Assembly: GCF_028476545.1 (NCBI RefSeq)
Contig: NW_026731872.1
Span: 620,001 to 684,000, forward strand
Direction of reading: 5' to 3'
DNA length: 64,000 nt
DNA from: Physella acuta
Taxonomy: Eukaryota; Mollusca; Gastropoda; Physidae
Within the stretch, counting starts at the first letter, position 1, and every line of letters begins with the position of its first letter. The notes under the pieces are model-generated. The model was not told the origin of the DNA, searched no databases, and worked only from the letters and a program-made list of their open reading frames with translations. A program made the translations under genes and the position numbers. Shown here piece after piece: positions 1 to 12,626 of the stretch.

Positions 1-1047
1 CGCCCACACGCCCCCTCCTTAACTACAGCTTCCACCCCCCCCCCCCCTCCCCCACGCCATCATGCCATGATCTGCCAATGATGTTTGTTACATTATTCTT
101 ACTTGCCTGCACTTTGGTGTCAGGTTGGAGAAAAATCTGGCCACTGCCACTTAGCCCCGCCCATTTCCTAATCACAGTAAGCAAATAAACAGATTGTCGG
201 GTGTCGTTGTCAGTCCGGCCATTAACTCGCGCGGGAAGGCGAATCTTCTAATTAATACTTGATTGCAACAATTAAGCGGGGTCACAAAATGGCGGTTTAA
301 TATGCAGTTTTAATTGCTTGATTCTGCCACTCGTGCTATCGTCTGCTGGGGTGCGAGGTGTTCACGTGCAGACGGGGGAAGGGGCGCGATAGGGCGGCGT
401 GTGTTGATACAGGCAGCCATGTTTTAGAGTGGGCCGATAGATAGCCTCAGGAAATATTTCTAATTGTCAGACGGAGAGTCCAGCTTGTGTAAACAAACAG
501 GAGGGGGGGTAGTTTGACTGTGACAGATGACCAGATGAGTGGTCAGACAAGTGGTCAGTTTACACTAGCAACACTTACTTGTACAGAATGGAGGATGCTT
601 GTTCTAGTCTCTAGATCTAATCATCTAATGGTGACCACTGAGTGTTGATGGAATGGAGAGTTATCTTCCCCTGTCTTGAACCGGTGATTGTTTTGTTTTT
701 CTCCCCGAATAGTTTTTCTAGGTCAGTGGTGCTCAAACTGTCGCCCTAGCTGTATGCAGATCTTCCAAAGTTGCTTTAAAACAAAATGATAACAGAAAAA
801 TGTATTTTATTACATTCATTGACCAGATTGCATTAATAAAAGTATTTAGATGCACAGAAACTTACCATGGTGAACACGTTCTACCTCGACCTCTGCAAAT
901 ATGTCGATGTAATAAAGTGGTGAGTGGTTCACGTTGTGTTGGTGAAGTCCAAAGTTCGAGATCTGCTCAGACGCCACACATCAACCAGACGCCACACATC
1001 AACCAAATGTTGCTTAAATCGCCCTGTGGATTAGATTTGAAACTTTA
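1..1047. other. Non-repetitive flank upstream of HLX
   Basis: No coding region with a recognisable family is visible. The stretch has a poly(C) tract near 39-56, a GC-rich part to about 500, then AT-richer DNA. A 97-codon open frame at 800-1093 runs into the following minisatellite and resembles nothing known, so it is not called a gene. Confidence 0.5.
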
Positions 1048-1252
1048 CCAGCTCCATGTATCAAACTTGACCAGCTGCATGTATCAAACTTGACCAGCTG
1101 CATGTATCAAACTTGACCAGCTGCATGTATCAAACTTGACCAGCTGCATGTATCAAACTTGACCAGCTGCATGTATCAAACTTGACCAGCTGCATGTATC
1201 AAACTTGACCAGCTGCATGTATCAAACTTGACCAGCTGCATGTATCAAACGT
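1048..1252. repeat. Minisatellite, 23-bp unit, about 9 copies
   Basis: Near-identical head-to-tail copies of a unit containing CAGCTGCATGTATCAAAC. The first copy differs by one base (CTCCATG). Each unit carries an E-box-like CAGCTG. Confidence 0.95.
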
Positions 1253-2028
1253 TGCCAGCAATTGATTCATTCATGTCATTTACATTTTAGGATTCAATAC
1301 TTTCTGCAGGAACATTTTATAGAAAAATCATTCAACAAAGTGGCGGTGTTTTTTTAATTTTTTTATTTTTATATCCATCATTTACATACGGCTAACCTGT
1401 AACGTTCGGGAAATATTGTAGGAACTATCCCCCCCCCTCACTTTTTGTGATATCATATATATACAGGGTTAGGCCTATATAAATAAAGCCTATATATCAC
1501 AATGTAGTCATGACAAATTTTGGTCTTTATAAAAAAATTAACGAACTTAATAATGTATATAATCGGGATAAAAGTTTTACACAATAAATCTCATTCAATT
1601 GATGAAATCCTAATCCCACGATACTGCTAATTAAACGCTCGTGACGTGCCAAACCTAATCAAATTAAAGCTATGACGTATTACATAACTTGACATGCGTA
1701 GCTAGGCGTTCATTGGCCTGTAATAAAACAAAAAACTTTTGAACGGGTAGGTTGGTCTTACACATTGTCTTTGTTCTCCCCCCTAGATCTGTGTCAATAT
1801 AATAGAACGTTGTTTTGGTGCCTGACCAAGTCATTAGTTGAGTGGACGATGTGATGAGCACACACCTCACGTCTGCTTGGGCTTGACCTCCCACGTGACG
1901 CCGGGAAATATTTGCTTCAGCCAACCGTTGGGCTTGGGCAACATGGCGCTGGCCACGCCCACACAGACGCAGCAAATGGTGGCGTGGTTTATTGAGCTGT
2001 CATCGCGCGAGATTATCTGACGCGAGCA
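1253..2028. other. Single-copy AT-rich DNA, no gene seen
   Basis: AT-rich sequence to about 1680, then more balanced. Short open frames on both strands (1670-1975, 1838-2020) lack any recognisable domain and overlap each other, so they are treated as chance. Confidence 0.5.
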
Positions 2029-2036
2029 CTCACGTC

Positions 2037-2367
2037 CAGAGGCGTAGCGAGGGGGGGGGGGCGGGGGTGCGGACCGCACCGGGTGACACCATTTAGGGGG
2101 GGGGGGGGTGACACCAAGGCAAAAAAATAGCAAAATATATAGAGAAAAATTATAATTCCACTTAATTAGGTGATTAATTAGACTGTTAAATAGTCTTTTA
2201 AGAGGTGCAAATCGAAAGTTTGAGGGGGGGGGGGGTGCTAATCGAAAGTTTGAGGGGGGGGGGGGTTGCAAATCGAACATTTATCCCCGGGTCGCTACGC
2301 CTCTGGTGGGGGGGGGTGACACCATTAAGTGCTGCACCGGGTGACACCCGACCCCGCTACGCCACTG
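2037..2367. mobile_element. hAT-like MITE with 8-bp target-site duplication
   Basis: The element begins CAGAGGCGTAGCGAGG and ends with CCCGCTACGCCACTG, the imperfect reverse complement. It is flanked by identical 8-bp direct repeats CTCACGTC at 2029-2036 and 2368-2375. An 8-bp duplication and CAG...CTG ends are typical of hAT elements. Inside are long G runs, a duplicated 'caaatcgaaagtttgagg' segment and a GCACCGGGTGACAC motif shared with the copies near 6700 and 22000. It has no coding capacity. An internal CGCTACGCCTCTG near 2290 suggests partial internal duplication or nesting. Confidence 0.85.
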
Positions 2368-2375
2368 CTCACGTC

Positions 2376-2654
2376 ATATGGCCCGGGGGTCGGGGCGGGT
2401 GATTTTAGGCTAAGTCTTGGGACTGTTCCGGAATCTTGTAGTGTGTCTCAGGCCTATGTCAGTATTGGACTCCGGTCTGTGTCTCAGTTTTGTCTCTGTG
2501 TCTCTGTCTCGGACCTGTGTGTCTCGGACCTGTGTGTCTCGGGCCGTGACTAAGTCTAATGCCAGTGTTTTGGGCCTGTGTGTCTCAGTCTTAGGCCTGT
2601 GAAATTGAAGACACCCTCAATTAACCCAGTGAGGTCCTAGTGACTAGACACAAA
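2376..2654. repeat. Degenerate short repeats rich in 'tgtgtctc'
   Basis: Imperfect repeats of CTCGGACCTGTGTGT and relatives, most regular at 2440-2600. No coding signal. Confidence 0.6.
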
Positions 2655-2862
2655 GAATGGACACGAGAGTCTAAAAATGGACACGAGAGTCTAAGAATGG
2701 ACACGAGAGTCTAAGAATGGACACGATAGTCTAAGAATGGACACGAGAGTCTAAGAATGGACACGAGAGTCTAAGAATGGACACGAGAGTCTAAGAATGG
2801 ACACGAGAGTCTAAGAATGGACACGAGAGTCTAAGAATGGACACGAGAGTCTAAGAATGGAC
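2655..2862. repeat. Minisatellite, 20-bp unit, about 10 copies
   Basis: Head-to-tail copies of GAATGGACACGAGAGTCTAA. Only two units show a substitution, so the array is young or well homogenised. Confidence 0.95.
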
Positions 2863-3461
2863 ATATTGACATTGTTAGATCACACTAAACGATTTAGAAA
2901 ACATTGTTGTCATTATTAGCCTTCACCGGAAGCAAAACAAAAACAGCGGCGAGAATTCTGGGAAAACTCAGTCTATTGTGAACCGTGAAAACATTTCACA
3001 CAATAACGGACGAATTAATTAATGGACGAATTAATTACAACCGATTATCACCGCTCGGTCCTATCTTATACATTTTTTTCGCCCGCAACTTAACGTCTCC
3101 CACTTCTGCCACTGAGCACATTACACTTTACGCCTCGTCTCGCTGGGTAGAAAAACCTCGGCGTTATTTATGTCACTTTCCTCCCTTCTGGGAGGCCCGC
3201 GGTTTTTTTCCCGCCTGTAATCAGCGTCTGCCCGGGGTGGCTTCCCCTGAGTTGCATCATTGGCCAGATAAGCGAGGCTGGTGTTTTATCGCCGGTCTCG
3301 CCGGGATGTTAAACGTTGTAAATACGGGCATCACGTGACTTAGAGCGGTCAGCTGTAACATGGGGGGGGGGGGGGAATGACGTGTGGGGCTGGTGGTTAT
3401 GATGGGGGGGGGGGGCACACAGTGAGGTTGTTTGGGTGAGGTGTTGAGTGAGTGAGTTCGT
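2863..3461. other. Single-copy DNA, possible regulatory sequence
   Basis: Complex, balanced-GC sequence (3000-3340) that stands out from the repeats around it, followed by two G runs at 3362-3375 and 3402-3414. An open frame at 2985-3338 (+) has no recognisable domain. No function can be assigned from sequence alone. Confidence 0.4.
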
Positions 3462-3758
3462 GTGTTTGTGTGGGTCGATGGGTGTATGTGTGGGGTGTTT
3501 GTGTGGGTCGATGGGTGTATGTGTGGGGTGTTTGTGTGGGTCGATGGGTGTATGTGTGGGGTGTTTGTGTGGGTCGATGGGTGTATGTGTGGGGTGTTTG
3601 TGTGGGTCGATGGGTGTATGTGTGGGGTGTTTGTGTGGGTCGATGGGTGTATGTGTGGGGTGTTTGTGTGGGTCGATGGGTGTATGTGTGGGGTGTTTGT
3701 GTGGGTCGATGGGTGTATGTGTGGGGTGTTTGTGTGGGTCGGTGGGTGTATGTATGGG
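3462..3758. repeat. Minisatellite, 33-bp unit, about 9 copies
   Basis: The unit contains GTGTTTGTGTGGGTCGATGG and is a multiple of three without stops, so it reads open in several frames. Copies are nearly identical. The last copy has a CGGTGG variant. Confidence 0.95.
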
Positions 3759-4504
3759 GTAGGTATGGGGTGTTTGGGTAACACCGCTACCCCTTACCTC
3801 TACAATAACAATTGTCTTACCATAAGCTAGTTATCAACTCGGCAGATCTACAGGGGTGGACGGACCCGTATCACTTGTAAAATTTTGAAAAAAAAATCTC
3901 AATTGGTATAAAGTATAAAGAGGTAGGGAGGGGGGTATGATAATTCTTCACCCACAATGGCGTATCTAATCCGATCCAGTTATGGATTAATCCCACTAGC
4001 CAGCTGTCCATCTGGCCGAGTCTACCCCTCGACGTGCCAACGGTCCGCGCCTGCACGTGGGGAAAGCGAGTAATTTGGTCGGGTCAGGTCGGTGTCAGAG
4101 TGCCACGAACACCTGATTTCCCCGGCCCTGCCCGCCGTGCGCATTGTTTCCGGTGCGAAGGTTTTATTGGATTACGGCAGGTGATAAAATAGCGGCCAGA
4201 TAAATTTGGCATCTAGAATCAGCTTTGATATGACGTCTGCACGTGTTACGTAAACGATTGGTTGGCCGCCCGAGGCCAACGAGGGTGATAGATTGATTCG
4301 TCTGCGCCGAGTTGCAAGAAATTAACATCTCGTTTTTAGCGCATCCACTTAACGGGGTTTCAATCGTTAATTGGCTAGCTCTTTAAAAAAAGTAAAGCCT
4401 TAATTAAATTTAAAGCTAAGTGTTAGAAATTAGGGGTTGTTGCAATTAATTTTGTTTAATTAGTCTAAATATGTAACTCTCATCAAACTTTCATGAAAGT
4501 GTAT
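3759..4504. other. Single-copy DNA, no gene seen
   Basis: Complex sequence without repeats. Around 4080-4330 it is GC-balanced and includes several AT-rich homeodomain- and GATA-like words such as GATAAAATAG and GGTTTTATTGG. No open frame of note. Confidence 0.4.
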
Positions 4505-4612
4505 GGAGAGGGGGGGGGGTTAGGTGAGGGAGATATGCTTTAGTAAGGAAGTGTGGGGAGGGGGGGGGGGGGGGGTTAGGTGAGGGAGATATGCTTTAGT
4601 AAGAAAGTGTGG
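4505..4612. repeat. Two tandem copies of a ~60-bp G-rich unit
   Basis: The segment from the poly(G) run through TTAGGTGAGGGAGATATGC and CTTTAGTAAG is present twice. The two copies differ mainly in G-run length. Confidence 0.85.
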
Positions 4613-4730
4613 GGAGTTTGAGATCGGCTTTGTAGCTTAGCTCAGTATCCTAACTGATGATGATAAAACTTGGCAATACGTTATCGTATAAAGTTGCTCG
4701 TTTGATCTGTTCGTGTAGTGGGAGTGATAG

Positions 4731-4885
4731 GGTTAGGGTAAGGATCTGGGCTAATTAGTGGGCTTAGGGTAAGGATCTGAACTAATTAGTAGGCTTAGGG
4801 TAAGGATCTGGGCTAATTAGTGGGCTTAGGGTAAGGATCTGAACTAATTAGTGGGCTTAGGGTAAGGATCTGGGCTAATTAGAGC
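4731..4885. repeat. Minisatellite, 31-bp unit, 5 copies
   Basis: Each unit contains TTAGGGTAAGGATCTG and CTAATTAGT. The TTAGGG is part of the 31-bp unit, not a telomeric hexamer array. Confidence 0.9.
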
Positions 4886-4968
4886 CTCATCTTCGGCATC
4901 GTATATGTCAGAAGGACATTCTCACAAGTAACCTTAAGGGTGGGGTGAGGGGGGTAAGCTTAATGTTT

Positions 4969-5190
4969 GAACTAGAACTATAAGCGATGCTAGCTTTTCG
5001 TCTGTAGTGGGTACGGCTAATCAACAACTAGAACTATAAGCGATGCTAGCTTTTCGTCTGTAGTGGGTACGGCTAATCGACAACTAGAACTATAAGCGAT
5101 GCTAGCTTTTCGTCTGTAGTGGGTACGGCTAATCGACAACTAGAACTATAAGCGATGCTAGCTTTTAGTCTGTAGTGGGTACGACTAATA
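4969..5190. repeat. Minisatellite, 56-bp unit, 4 copies
   Basis: Four near-perfect copies of a unit containing AACTAGAACTATAAGCGATG and GTAGTGGGTACGGCTAAT. Confidence 0.95.
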
Positions 5191-5722
5191 GACGACATTC
5201 GGTTCAACACCGTCATGCCCTCCTCCCTAATGCCCCCCCCCCCCCCCCCCCCCACTGCCGTGGTCTCAATGACTTCCGCCCTGCCCGTCTCAACAAGTGT
5301 GTGATCATCGCTCACAACGGTTACTTCCCCTGCGGCTCCTACCTTTCCGTTATCCCCTTGTCTCCGCCCACCGCGAGCTCTCGTCTAGCCCCGCCCATTT
5401 CCCCGTCCACTTGTCTCAGCTAGCAGACGTGTCTAGGGTAGATGGTCAGACACGCTTCAATCGATCGGTGAGAGGGTCTAACGGATGTAACGGTCAGCTA
5501 CCAATATTAGCAGAAGGTAAGCCCAGTTCTAGCGGTTAGTATTGTGTTGTTGGGTTTGTTCTAGCGTTGTTTACACTAGACATGTGAGTGGATATGTTAG
5601 TACAAACTTTCGAGATTTGAAAAGTAGGGTGGCCCTACATCGTTAATAATAGTTGGTGCTCTATGGTTACCTGCCTATGCTATGCTCGTATAATTATAAT
5701 GACGTCAAACGATATATAGGCC

Positions 5723-5727
<5 letters not shown>
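5191..5727. other. Single-copy DNA with a long C run
   Basis: Poly(C) tract of about 20 at 5233-5253, then complex DNA. Overlapping short open frames at 5175-5539 are in different frames and match no family I know. Confidence 0.4.

Positions 5728-5793
<66 letters not shown>
5728..5793. repeat. (TA)n microsatellite, about 33 copies
   Basis: An uninterrupted run of alternating T and A. Confidence 0.98.
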
Positions 5794-5795
<2 letters not shown>

Positions 5796-5826
5796 CCGGT
5801 AAAGTATGAAATAGAATGCCTAGGCA

Positions 5827-6069
5827 CAGAGGCGTAGCGACCCTTCCCGGCGCCGGGGACATACTTTCAGTTTGGCGCCCCCTTGGGAGCAAATTTTCGA
5901 TTTGCACCCCCCCCCCCCCTCAAACTTTCGATTTGCACCCCCCCCCCCCCCCTCGAACTTTTCATTTGCACCCCCCCCCTCAAACTTTCAATTTGGCGCC
6001 CCCCCCTAAGGTCGGCGCCCGGGGACATATGTCCCCCGCCCCCCCCCCCCCCCCCTCGCTACGCTACTG
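5827..6069. mobile_element. hAT-like MITE, same family as 2037-2367, with 8-bp TSD
   Basis: Starts CAGAGGCGTAGCGAC and ends CTCGCTACGCTACTG. It is flanked by the 8-bp duplication CCTAGGCA at 5819-5826 and 6070-6077. Inside, the segment 'caaactttcgatttg' recurs three or four times between C runs, the complement of the internal repeats in the copy at 2037. Confidence 0.85.
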
Positions 6070-6077
6070 CCTAGGCA

Positions 6078-6675
6078 ATATGTACAATCCCTGGCGTTTT
6101 CAGGCAAAGTATAAAATATCGACGTTGTTAAATACTTTTCCTAGGCATTAGATAAAATGCCAAGGCATTGTATAGAATGACAAGAACTGCTGTAGCATAC
6201 TGTGAGATGCCCATACTGTAAAAGTCTTTAGTAACAAACAGTTTAAAAATGAAAGAAAAAATTAACAACAGGAAATCTTTGATAAGCTATCAAAGGAATA
6301 CAAAATGTTATTTCTTACTATTTGTTGCCGCAGATAAGGCAAGAATTTTTAGGTGCACTTAATTTTCTGTCTAACCCTAACCTAACGCTAACGCTAATCC
6401 TTAGCTAACAATAACCCTAACCTAACGCTAATCGTTAGCTAACAATAACCTTAACCTAACAAAGGAGCAGGACTGATCAGCCGTGAAAGCGTGTTCTACA
6501 CTCTGCCTCTCTGTTATGTGATATTCTGACTGGAAATGTAAGAAATATTGTTGTATTTCATACGTTGACAACTCGTTTCAGACATAATTTTACGCATATA
6601 CACATTGCCTTGGTATTCTATTGAATGACGGATTTTACACTTTGCCGGTAATAAAAATAATAATTGTGATTTATT
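6078..6675. other. Single-copy DNA with short internal repeats
   Basis: AT-rich. It holds a few copies of CTAACCTAACGCTAA at 6370-6460 and short related segments (GGCATT...TAGAATG) near 6060-6180. No gene seen. Confidence 0.5.
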
Positions 6676-6757
6676 TTCGGGGGGGGGGGGGGGGGGGACG
6701 GAGACGACGACACCATATGAGGCTGCACCGGGTGACACACGTCCTAGCTTACGCCAC
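6676..6757. mobile_element. Right-end fragment of the hAT-like MITE family
   Basis: After a G run, the sequence GGCTGCACCGGGTGACACA followed by CTTACGCCACT matches the right part of the element at 2037-2367. No matching left end or target duplication is visible, so this is a truncated or decayed copy. Confidence 0.6.
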
Positions 6758-7762
6758 TAATAGAGGCCTATCAGAGTAAAGCTGATGAAGGCCATTTTCC
6801 GAAACCCTGCATGCTTTGTTTTCAAATCTTGGCACACTTCTCGTGTCGATAGAATCAAATCTTGGCACACTTCTCGTGTCGATAGAATCATTAGATCTCT
6901 GCTGATTGATCGCTTTATCATAATTAATGTGTCATTAGTCAAAGCCAATCTAATTAATTGTCTCCACAAGGGAGTTAATCGCCTGCTCGTTAACACCAGT
7001 GGAGCAGACGACAGTGTGGCACGTGACACCACCGCACGTGACACACCGCACGTGACAGGCGGGATGGCTCAAGCGGAAGTATCCACAGAACCAGACATGG
7101 AACCGCCGGCCACATTTAACCGGCTGCCGGCAAGCTGCGGCTATCCGCCGGTCATGAGATTATTAATGTTTGCTGCTCTATTCGTTACACGATTGAAAGC
7201 TTTAAAAACTAGAAAGATTTTATTATTGTTCTGTTGCTTGGAAGGCTTTAACCCCCGTAGAATGTTGGTTCTACTCGACTAAAGAGAAATGCCCCGGTTA
7301 CCATGGCGCCCCGGTTACTATGGGCACCCCGGTAGCCCTACTTTGAGTCGATATAATTCTAGGAACTAACGCCAACTCTAAAGCAAAGACCGGCTCTAAC
7401 TCTGGCAGCGGCCATAACCTAACACAACACTGAAGAAACTGGAAAATTGTGTTTGCTTTTATTAGCTTAGAAGTTGACCCCCATATTTCCGACGCCATTT
7501 AAAGCACCACTCCCATCCCCATCCAGCATTTCAATTTCATGAACATTTAAAAAAACAAACTCGCCGGTATATTTTTTTATTGTTGGGGGGGAGGGGGTAT
7601 ATTACTTTAACATAAAATAATCTAACAAAAAATGTTCTCATCTAAATTAACTGCTAGTTAACTTAACCCGGCAAGTAGATTAAGCCTCTAATCTTAAAGA
7701 GGGGGGGGGGGTAGTTCTGGTAGCTCCAGTTGATGTGGGGGTGGGCTACATCCATACAACTG
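6758..7762. other. Single-copy DNA, one 32-bp duplication
   Basis: A segment containing TCTTGGCACACTTCTCGTGT occurs twice in tandem at 6824-6888. A 165-codon open frame at 6785-7282 starts in this duplication and has no recognisable domain, so it is not called. G runs occur at 7583-7597 and 7701-7712. Confidence 0.5.
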
Positions 7763-7906
7763 ACCGGCTAGGTCACACGGCTACACGGACCGGCTAGGTC
7801 ACACGGCTACATGGACCGGCTAGGACTCACGGCTATACGGACCGGCTAGGTCACACGGCTACACGGACCGGCTAGGTCACACGGCTATACGGACCGGCTA
7901 TGTTTC
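7763..7906. repeat. Minisatellite, 26-bp unit, about 5.5 copies
   Basis: The unit contains ACCGGCTAGGTCACACGG. Units differ by single substitutions and one small indel. Confidence 0.95.
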
Positions 7907-8431
7907 TTTACCTTACCAAAGACGCGAACATATCCCGCCACAGAGGGGTCATGTTTCATTTGTTTCGTGCTTTTCGCCGTTGGTTTAATTGGCAATATTT
8001 TTAACTTGCTCGCGCAGACGACGGAACACCAAACAACGTCTGGTGAGGAGAGAGAATTGATGAGATCCTTAATGAGGTACACGCTGAGGTAAATTGAATG
8101 AGGTAATATCCGCACTTGATTGCCGCCTTCTGTTCTTGGAGCGCCGATACCGGATAGTGCAGAAGGTCGGCACTAATGTGCAGACGTGGGCACTAATGTG
8201 CAGACGTGGGGATGATGTTGCAGACGATCAGCAGCGATCCAGCAATCAAACAGGTTTTGTTGTGTAAGGTGTGAGCGCGGGGTGTGTGGGGGGGGGGATC
8301 AAACCTAACACCCCCAGTTGCTACATCCACAGGCAGAAATGATACCGCAATAAACTTTTGTTTTCTTTCCTCAGCTTGATTTCATCTGGTTCTGGGAGGA
8401 TTATTAGTCTGGAACAAAGTTCAAGGTCACG
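7907..8431 (+). promoter_or_regulatory. HLX: Presumed 5' region of HLX
   Basis: This sequence immediately precedes the HLX start codon. A good acceptor-like tract, TTTTCTTTCCTCAG at 8361-8374, raises the possibility that the coding exon is preceded by an intron in the 5' UTR, with the transcribed exon beginning at 8375. No convincing TATA box is seen. The 26-bp array at 7763 lies just upstream. The role is inferred from position. Confidence 0.4.
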
Positions 8432-8945
8432 ATGAACATCTATGGCTGTCTACCGGCCTCTTACTTTCCATCGCATTCGGCCTTGACCTATTGGGCTCAG
8501 GCCGCCTCACTCGCAGGCCTGCCGACCGCCGAGTCGACCTTGACCCCGGCTGGTTTGGCCTTGACCTTAAAGAAGTCTCAGCTCCAGTTTAACCTCAATG
8601 ACGTATTACAGAAGTCACGCGGAGCCGCGTCACTGCGCGCCGGCGATGACGTCACGCAAACGTTTCGGGTGACGACGAGTGACGTCAGCGTCAACCATCA
8701 CGGCCACCTCCAGCTCCACACACGTCTCCCCATCCACCACCACACACACACACACATACAGCACCGCCCCTTTCCCGACACGCCACCCCCGGTGGGGAGC
8801 GGACTGGCGCCCCTACAAGCCCTCTGTGATTCGGATGTAACGACCTTCACCTCCAAGACGTCATCAGGGGCCGGCAAAGACGGCCTCAAGTTCGGGATTA
8901 ACCGGATACTCTCGGATGATTTCGGAAAGGTCAAGTGTGAAAAAG
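8432..8945 (+). CDS. HLX: HLX coding exon 1
   Basis: Encodes residues 1-171 and the first base of codon 172. It begins MNIYGCLPASYFPSHSALTY, whose aromatic and Ser-rich start recalls vertebrate HLX. It carries both eh1-like motifs and a His-rich stretch (IHHHTHTHIQH). It ends AAAAG before the donor GTATGTGA (phase 1). Confidence 0.93.
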
Positions 8946-11900
8946 GTATGTGACGTCATTTCCTGTAAACAAATCATTTGTGACATACGCATCAAACATA
9001 ACACACAGCCATTAGTTCACATACCCTTCACATACATTGATGCACTCGTATTCCCAGCAAATTCTTGACCAAACAAAACATTTAAAAGTTGGACATGAAC
9101 ACATTATTTACAGATCTTTTTGGGTGCAGCCCATTTTTTCCCCACCCAAACGGGAAAGTTTATTTGTGTAATAAAATCTGGCCATCGCGTCATGAATAGA
9201 GCCATTCATGGCCAACAACTGCAGGATATTTCATCCTGTCAACAACAGGGTGCGCGCGCACACACAAGACAGGGAGGTGGTGTAGAACACAAGGGGTTAG
9301 GACACATCTCTGGTGCACTCTTATCATGGGGGGGGGGGGGGATTGCGTCACATGATGGAAGGAAGGATTGGGGTTTGAGGGGGGGGGGACAGTATATGTG
9401 TATGACCGCTGGGTGCGGACTGTCTACGTCACGACTCACGTGGTGACCCCTATCATGACCCATGTTTAGACCCCTATCATGACCCATGTTTAGACCCCTA
9501 TCATGACCCATGTTTAGACCCCTATCATGACCCATGTTTAGACCCCTATCATGACCCATGTTTAGACCCCTATCATGACCCATGTTTAGACCCCTATCAT
9601 GACCCATGTTTAGACCCCTATCATGACCCATGTTTAGACCCCTATCATGACCCATGTTTAGACCCCTATCATGACCCATGTTTAGACCCCTATCATGACC
9701 CATGTTTAGACCCCTATCATGACCCATGTTTAGACCCCTATCATGACCCATGTTTAGACCCCTATCATGACCCATGTTTAGACCCCTATCATGACCCATG
9801 TTTAGACCCCTAACATGACCCATGTTTAGACCCCTATCATGACCCATGTTTAGACCCCTATCATGACCCATGTTTAGACCCCTATCATGACCCATGTTTA
9901 GACCCCTATCATGACCCATGTTTAGACCCCTATCATGACCCATGTTTAGACCCCTATCATGACCCATAATTAACAGTTTTTTTTTGCTCATACATGAGTT
10001 ATATCAAAAGATAATGAAAATTAAATAAACTGGTTTTATCAAATATAAAGAAATAAACTGGCTTTATAAGGTATAAAGAAATAAACCGGCTTTATAAAGT
10101 ATAAAGAAATAAACTGGCTTTATAAACCTAATTTACCGCTAGACTTAGGGTCTAGTTGAGAGTAAATGTGTTGTTTTTTCCATGTTTTTTTTTAAGATTT
10201 TAAAAACATTAGAAATAAGAAGATAAGACAAGTTGTTTCTTTATTAAAAGTATTAGTCACTAGTATATCACTTTTAGAGACCAACGTTTTTGTAAAAGAA
10301 AGTTTGCTTCATTTTCTTAACTATGGTGAATTCAAAGCTTAATATGGCGAGTATTGTTAGTTTCATCTTCTAATTAACAGTTAGACATTTTTTGAAGTAA
10401 GTCGATACTTCAGTTGTTAAATCTATTCGTCCAAATTTAGTTTTTCTAGTTTGTTGATTACTATATCGAGTTAACAGCACACATGACAAAAATATTTGCT
10501 GAAAACCCGATCAGTAGCTACCGGTCTTCTATCTGAGCAACATAGGGTTGTCCGTGGACGGTCGACTGTCGTCAGACGCAAGGAAGTGTGTACCTGACCG
10601 TCGCCCGCCTCATCGAACGGTCGCTCAATTCTGTTATCTCCCCTTTTTATTTTTTAAATAGAGTCATCTAAAAACTAATTTTAATGACCGATTTAATATC
10701 TAATTAGATTTTACATTTAAAATTAGAAATTCTTGCGCTATCATCGGAAACAAATGTAAAGAATTGGTTGAAGTGAGTGAAAAGGAGTTACAAAATTTGA
10801 CCACAACCCCCCCCCCCCCACCTACATACCCACAATGTAACTTCAGTTGTAACAGCTTGTAACATTAAAGCCTTGGTTGCAGTGGGAAAATTTTCTTTAT
10901 ACCATTGTGTGAGCAACGCTTTTTATTACTGCAGTATTTTATATCTACTTATTTATTACTGCAGTATTTTATATCTATTTATTTATTACTGCAGTTTTTT
11001 ATATCTATTAATTTATTACTGCAGTTTTTTATATCTATTAATTTATTACTGCAGTTTTTTTATATCTATTTATTACTGCAGTATTTTATATCTATTTATT
11101 TATTATTGCAGTATTTTATATCTATTTATTTATTATTGCAGTATTTTATATCTATTTATTTATTACTTTTCATAATGTAACTGAGACAAGATTTAATTTT
11201 TAAAATATTTTTCCTTCTGAAAACAAACTTTGCTTTATTCAATAAAAATAAATATCCATCTACCAGCACCCAACCGAAGATTTTTTATCACATAGACTTG
11301 CTGAAAGTTGTAGCACATACATATTTTGCGACTCAGCTAAAAGTTGTAGCACATACATATTTTGCGACTCAGCTAAAAGTTGTAGCACATACATATTTTG
11401 CGACTCAGCTAAAAGTTGTAGCACATACATATTTTGCGACTCAGCTAAAAGTTGTAGCACATACATATTTTGCGACTCAGCTAAAAGTTGTAGCACATAC
11501 ATATTTTGCGACTCAGCTAAAAGTTGTAGCACATACATATTTTGCGACTGATTATTTTTCTCGAATTTTTATTCTGTACGGGCCGATACAATAACAGAAA
11601 AGAAAATAAGGCGATGGAATGCGAGTACGGTCATCTTTGATCAAATTTGCTTCAACGTTAAATAAATAATTTGATTACAATAGAGCTAGTCTAACTTGTA
11701 GACTTGTAGTAATAGTTAAGAAAACAGCATCAAATTTTATTCTTATCACTACAAAAAAGGACCATACTCCATACCATTCTAAATTTTCATACATTCTTTC
11801 ACTAAAACAAATATTCTTACAATAGATTATATTTATATAGATTAAGGCATCTATTCTTTATACTTGATTTTATAATCAGCCCCTTCTTACTTATTGCACC

Positions 11901-12542
11901 TTTTTAAAAACATAAAACTCAAGCATCCTAATATATAAAAGCCCATGTGTGCACTTCTCTCTCTGTCCGCAACATATTTTCCGAGGCTATGGGATCAGTA
12001 TGTTCAGCGATATATGGAGAACTTAAAGATACGAACTATTGTTGAAAATAATATGGTGGATGTAATAAATGTAAAACAAACAAAATTTTATTTAAAGGAG
12101 GAAAAAAAGGCATATTCAAAAGTAGAAAAACATTTTTAATTATGCAACCGGAGAAGTGTTTATGGTTGTGACAAGAACGATTTAGAATATATAAGTAGCA
12201 CAAAAACTATCACTGGCAAAAAGAATGTCACATGAAACAAATAGAAAAATATATTTATGTTTTGTTAATAAAAAATTTAATATTACTGAAAGTACACAAT
12301 ACTAATGGCGTCATCTTCCCACATCTTCCAATTTTAGAATGTGAAGAAATTAACTCTAGATCTATAAATCTACTTATCAAGACGTACGCTATGAAATGTA
12401 TACCATTTTCTCAGCCAAAAGTAATACAACTTACTTTAAAAAATAACATAATTAACATTGAACAGCCGTGTTTTTAACGGAATCATCTAGAAAAACAGGG
12501 CAACCCCGCGAAATTTTTTTTAGGTCCCCCCTTTATATAGGC

Positions 12543-12626
<84 letters not shown>

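Noticed and set aside
4731-4885. Possible interstitial telomere (TTAGGG)
   Set aside because: TTAGGG occurs once per 31-bp unit, not as a hexamer array.
6785-7282. 165-codon open frame
   Set aside because: Begins in a 32-bp tandem duplication, has no recognisable domain and no splice or poly(A) context.
9239-9991. 250-codon frame with MGHDRGLN repeats
   Set aside because: A 24-bp minisatellite in HLX intron 1, identical at the DNA level and not only at the protein level.
11945-12477. Two short AT-rich open frames that might be a transposon protein
   Set aside because: No recognisable motif, and the composition matches the surrounding AT-rich DNA.
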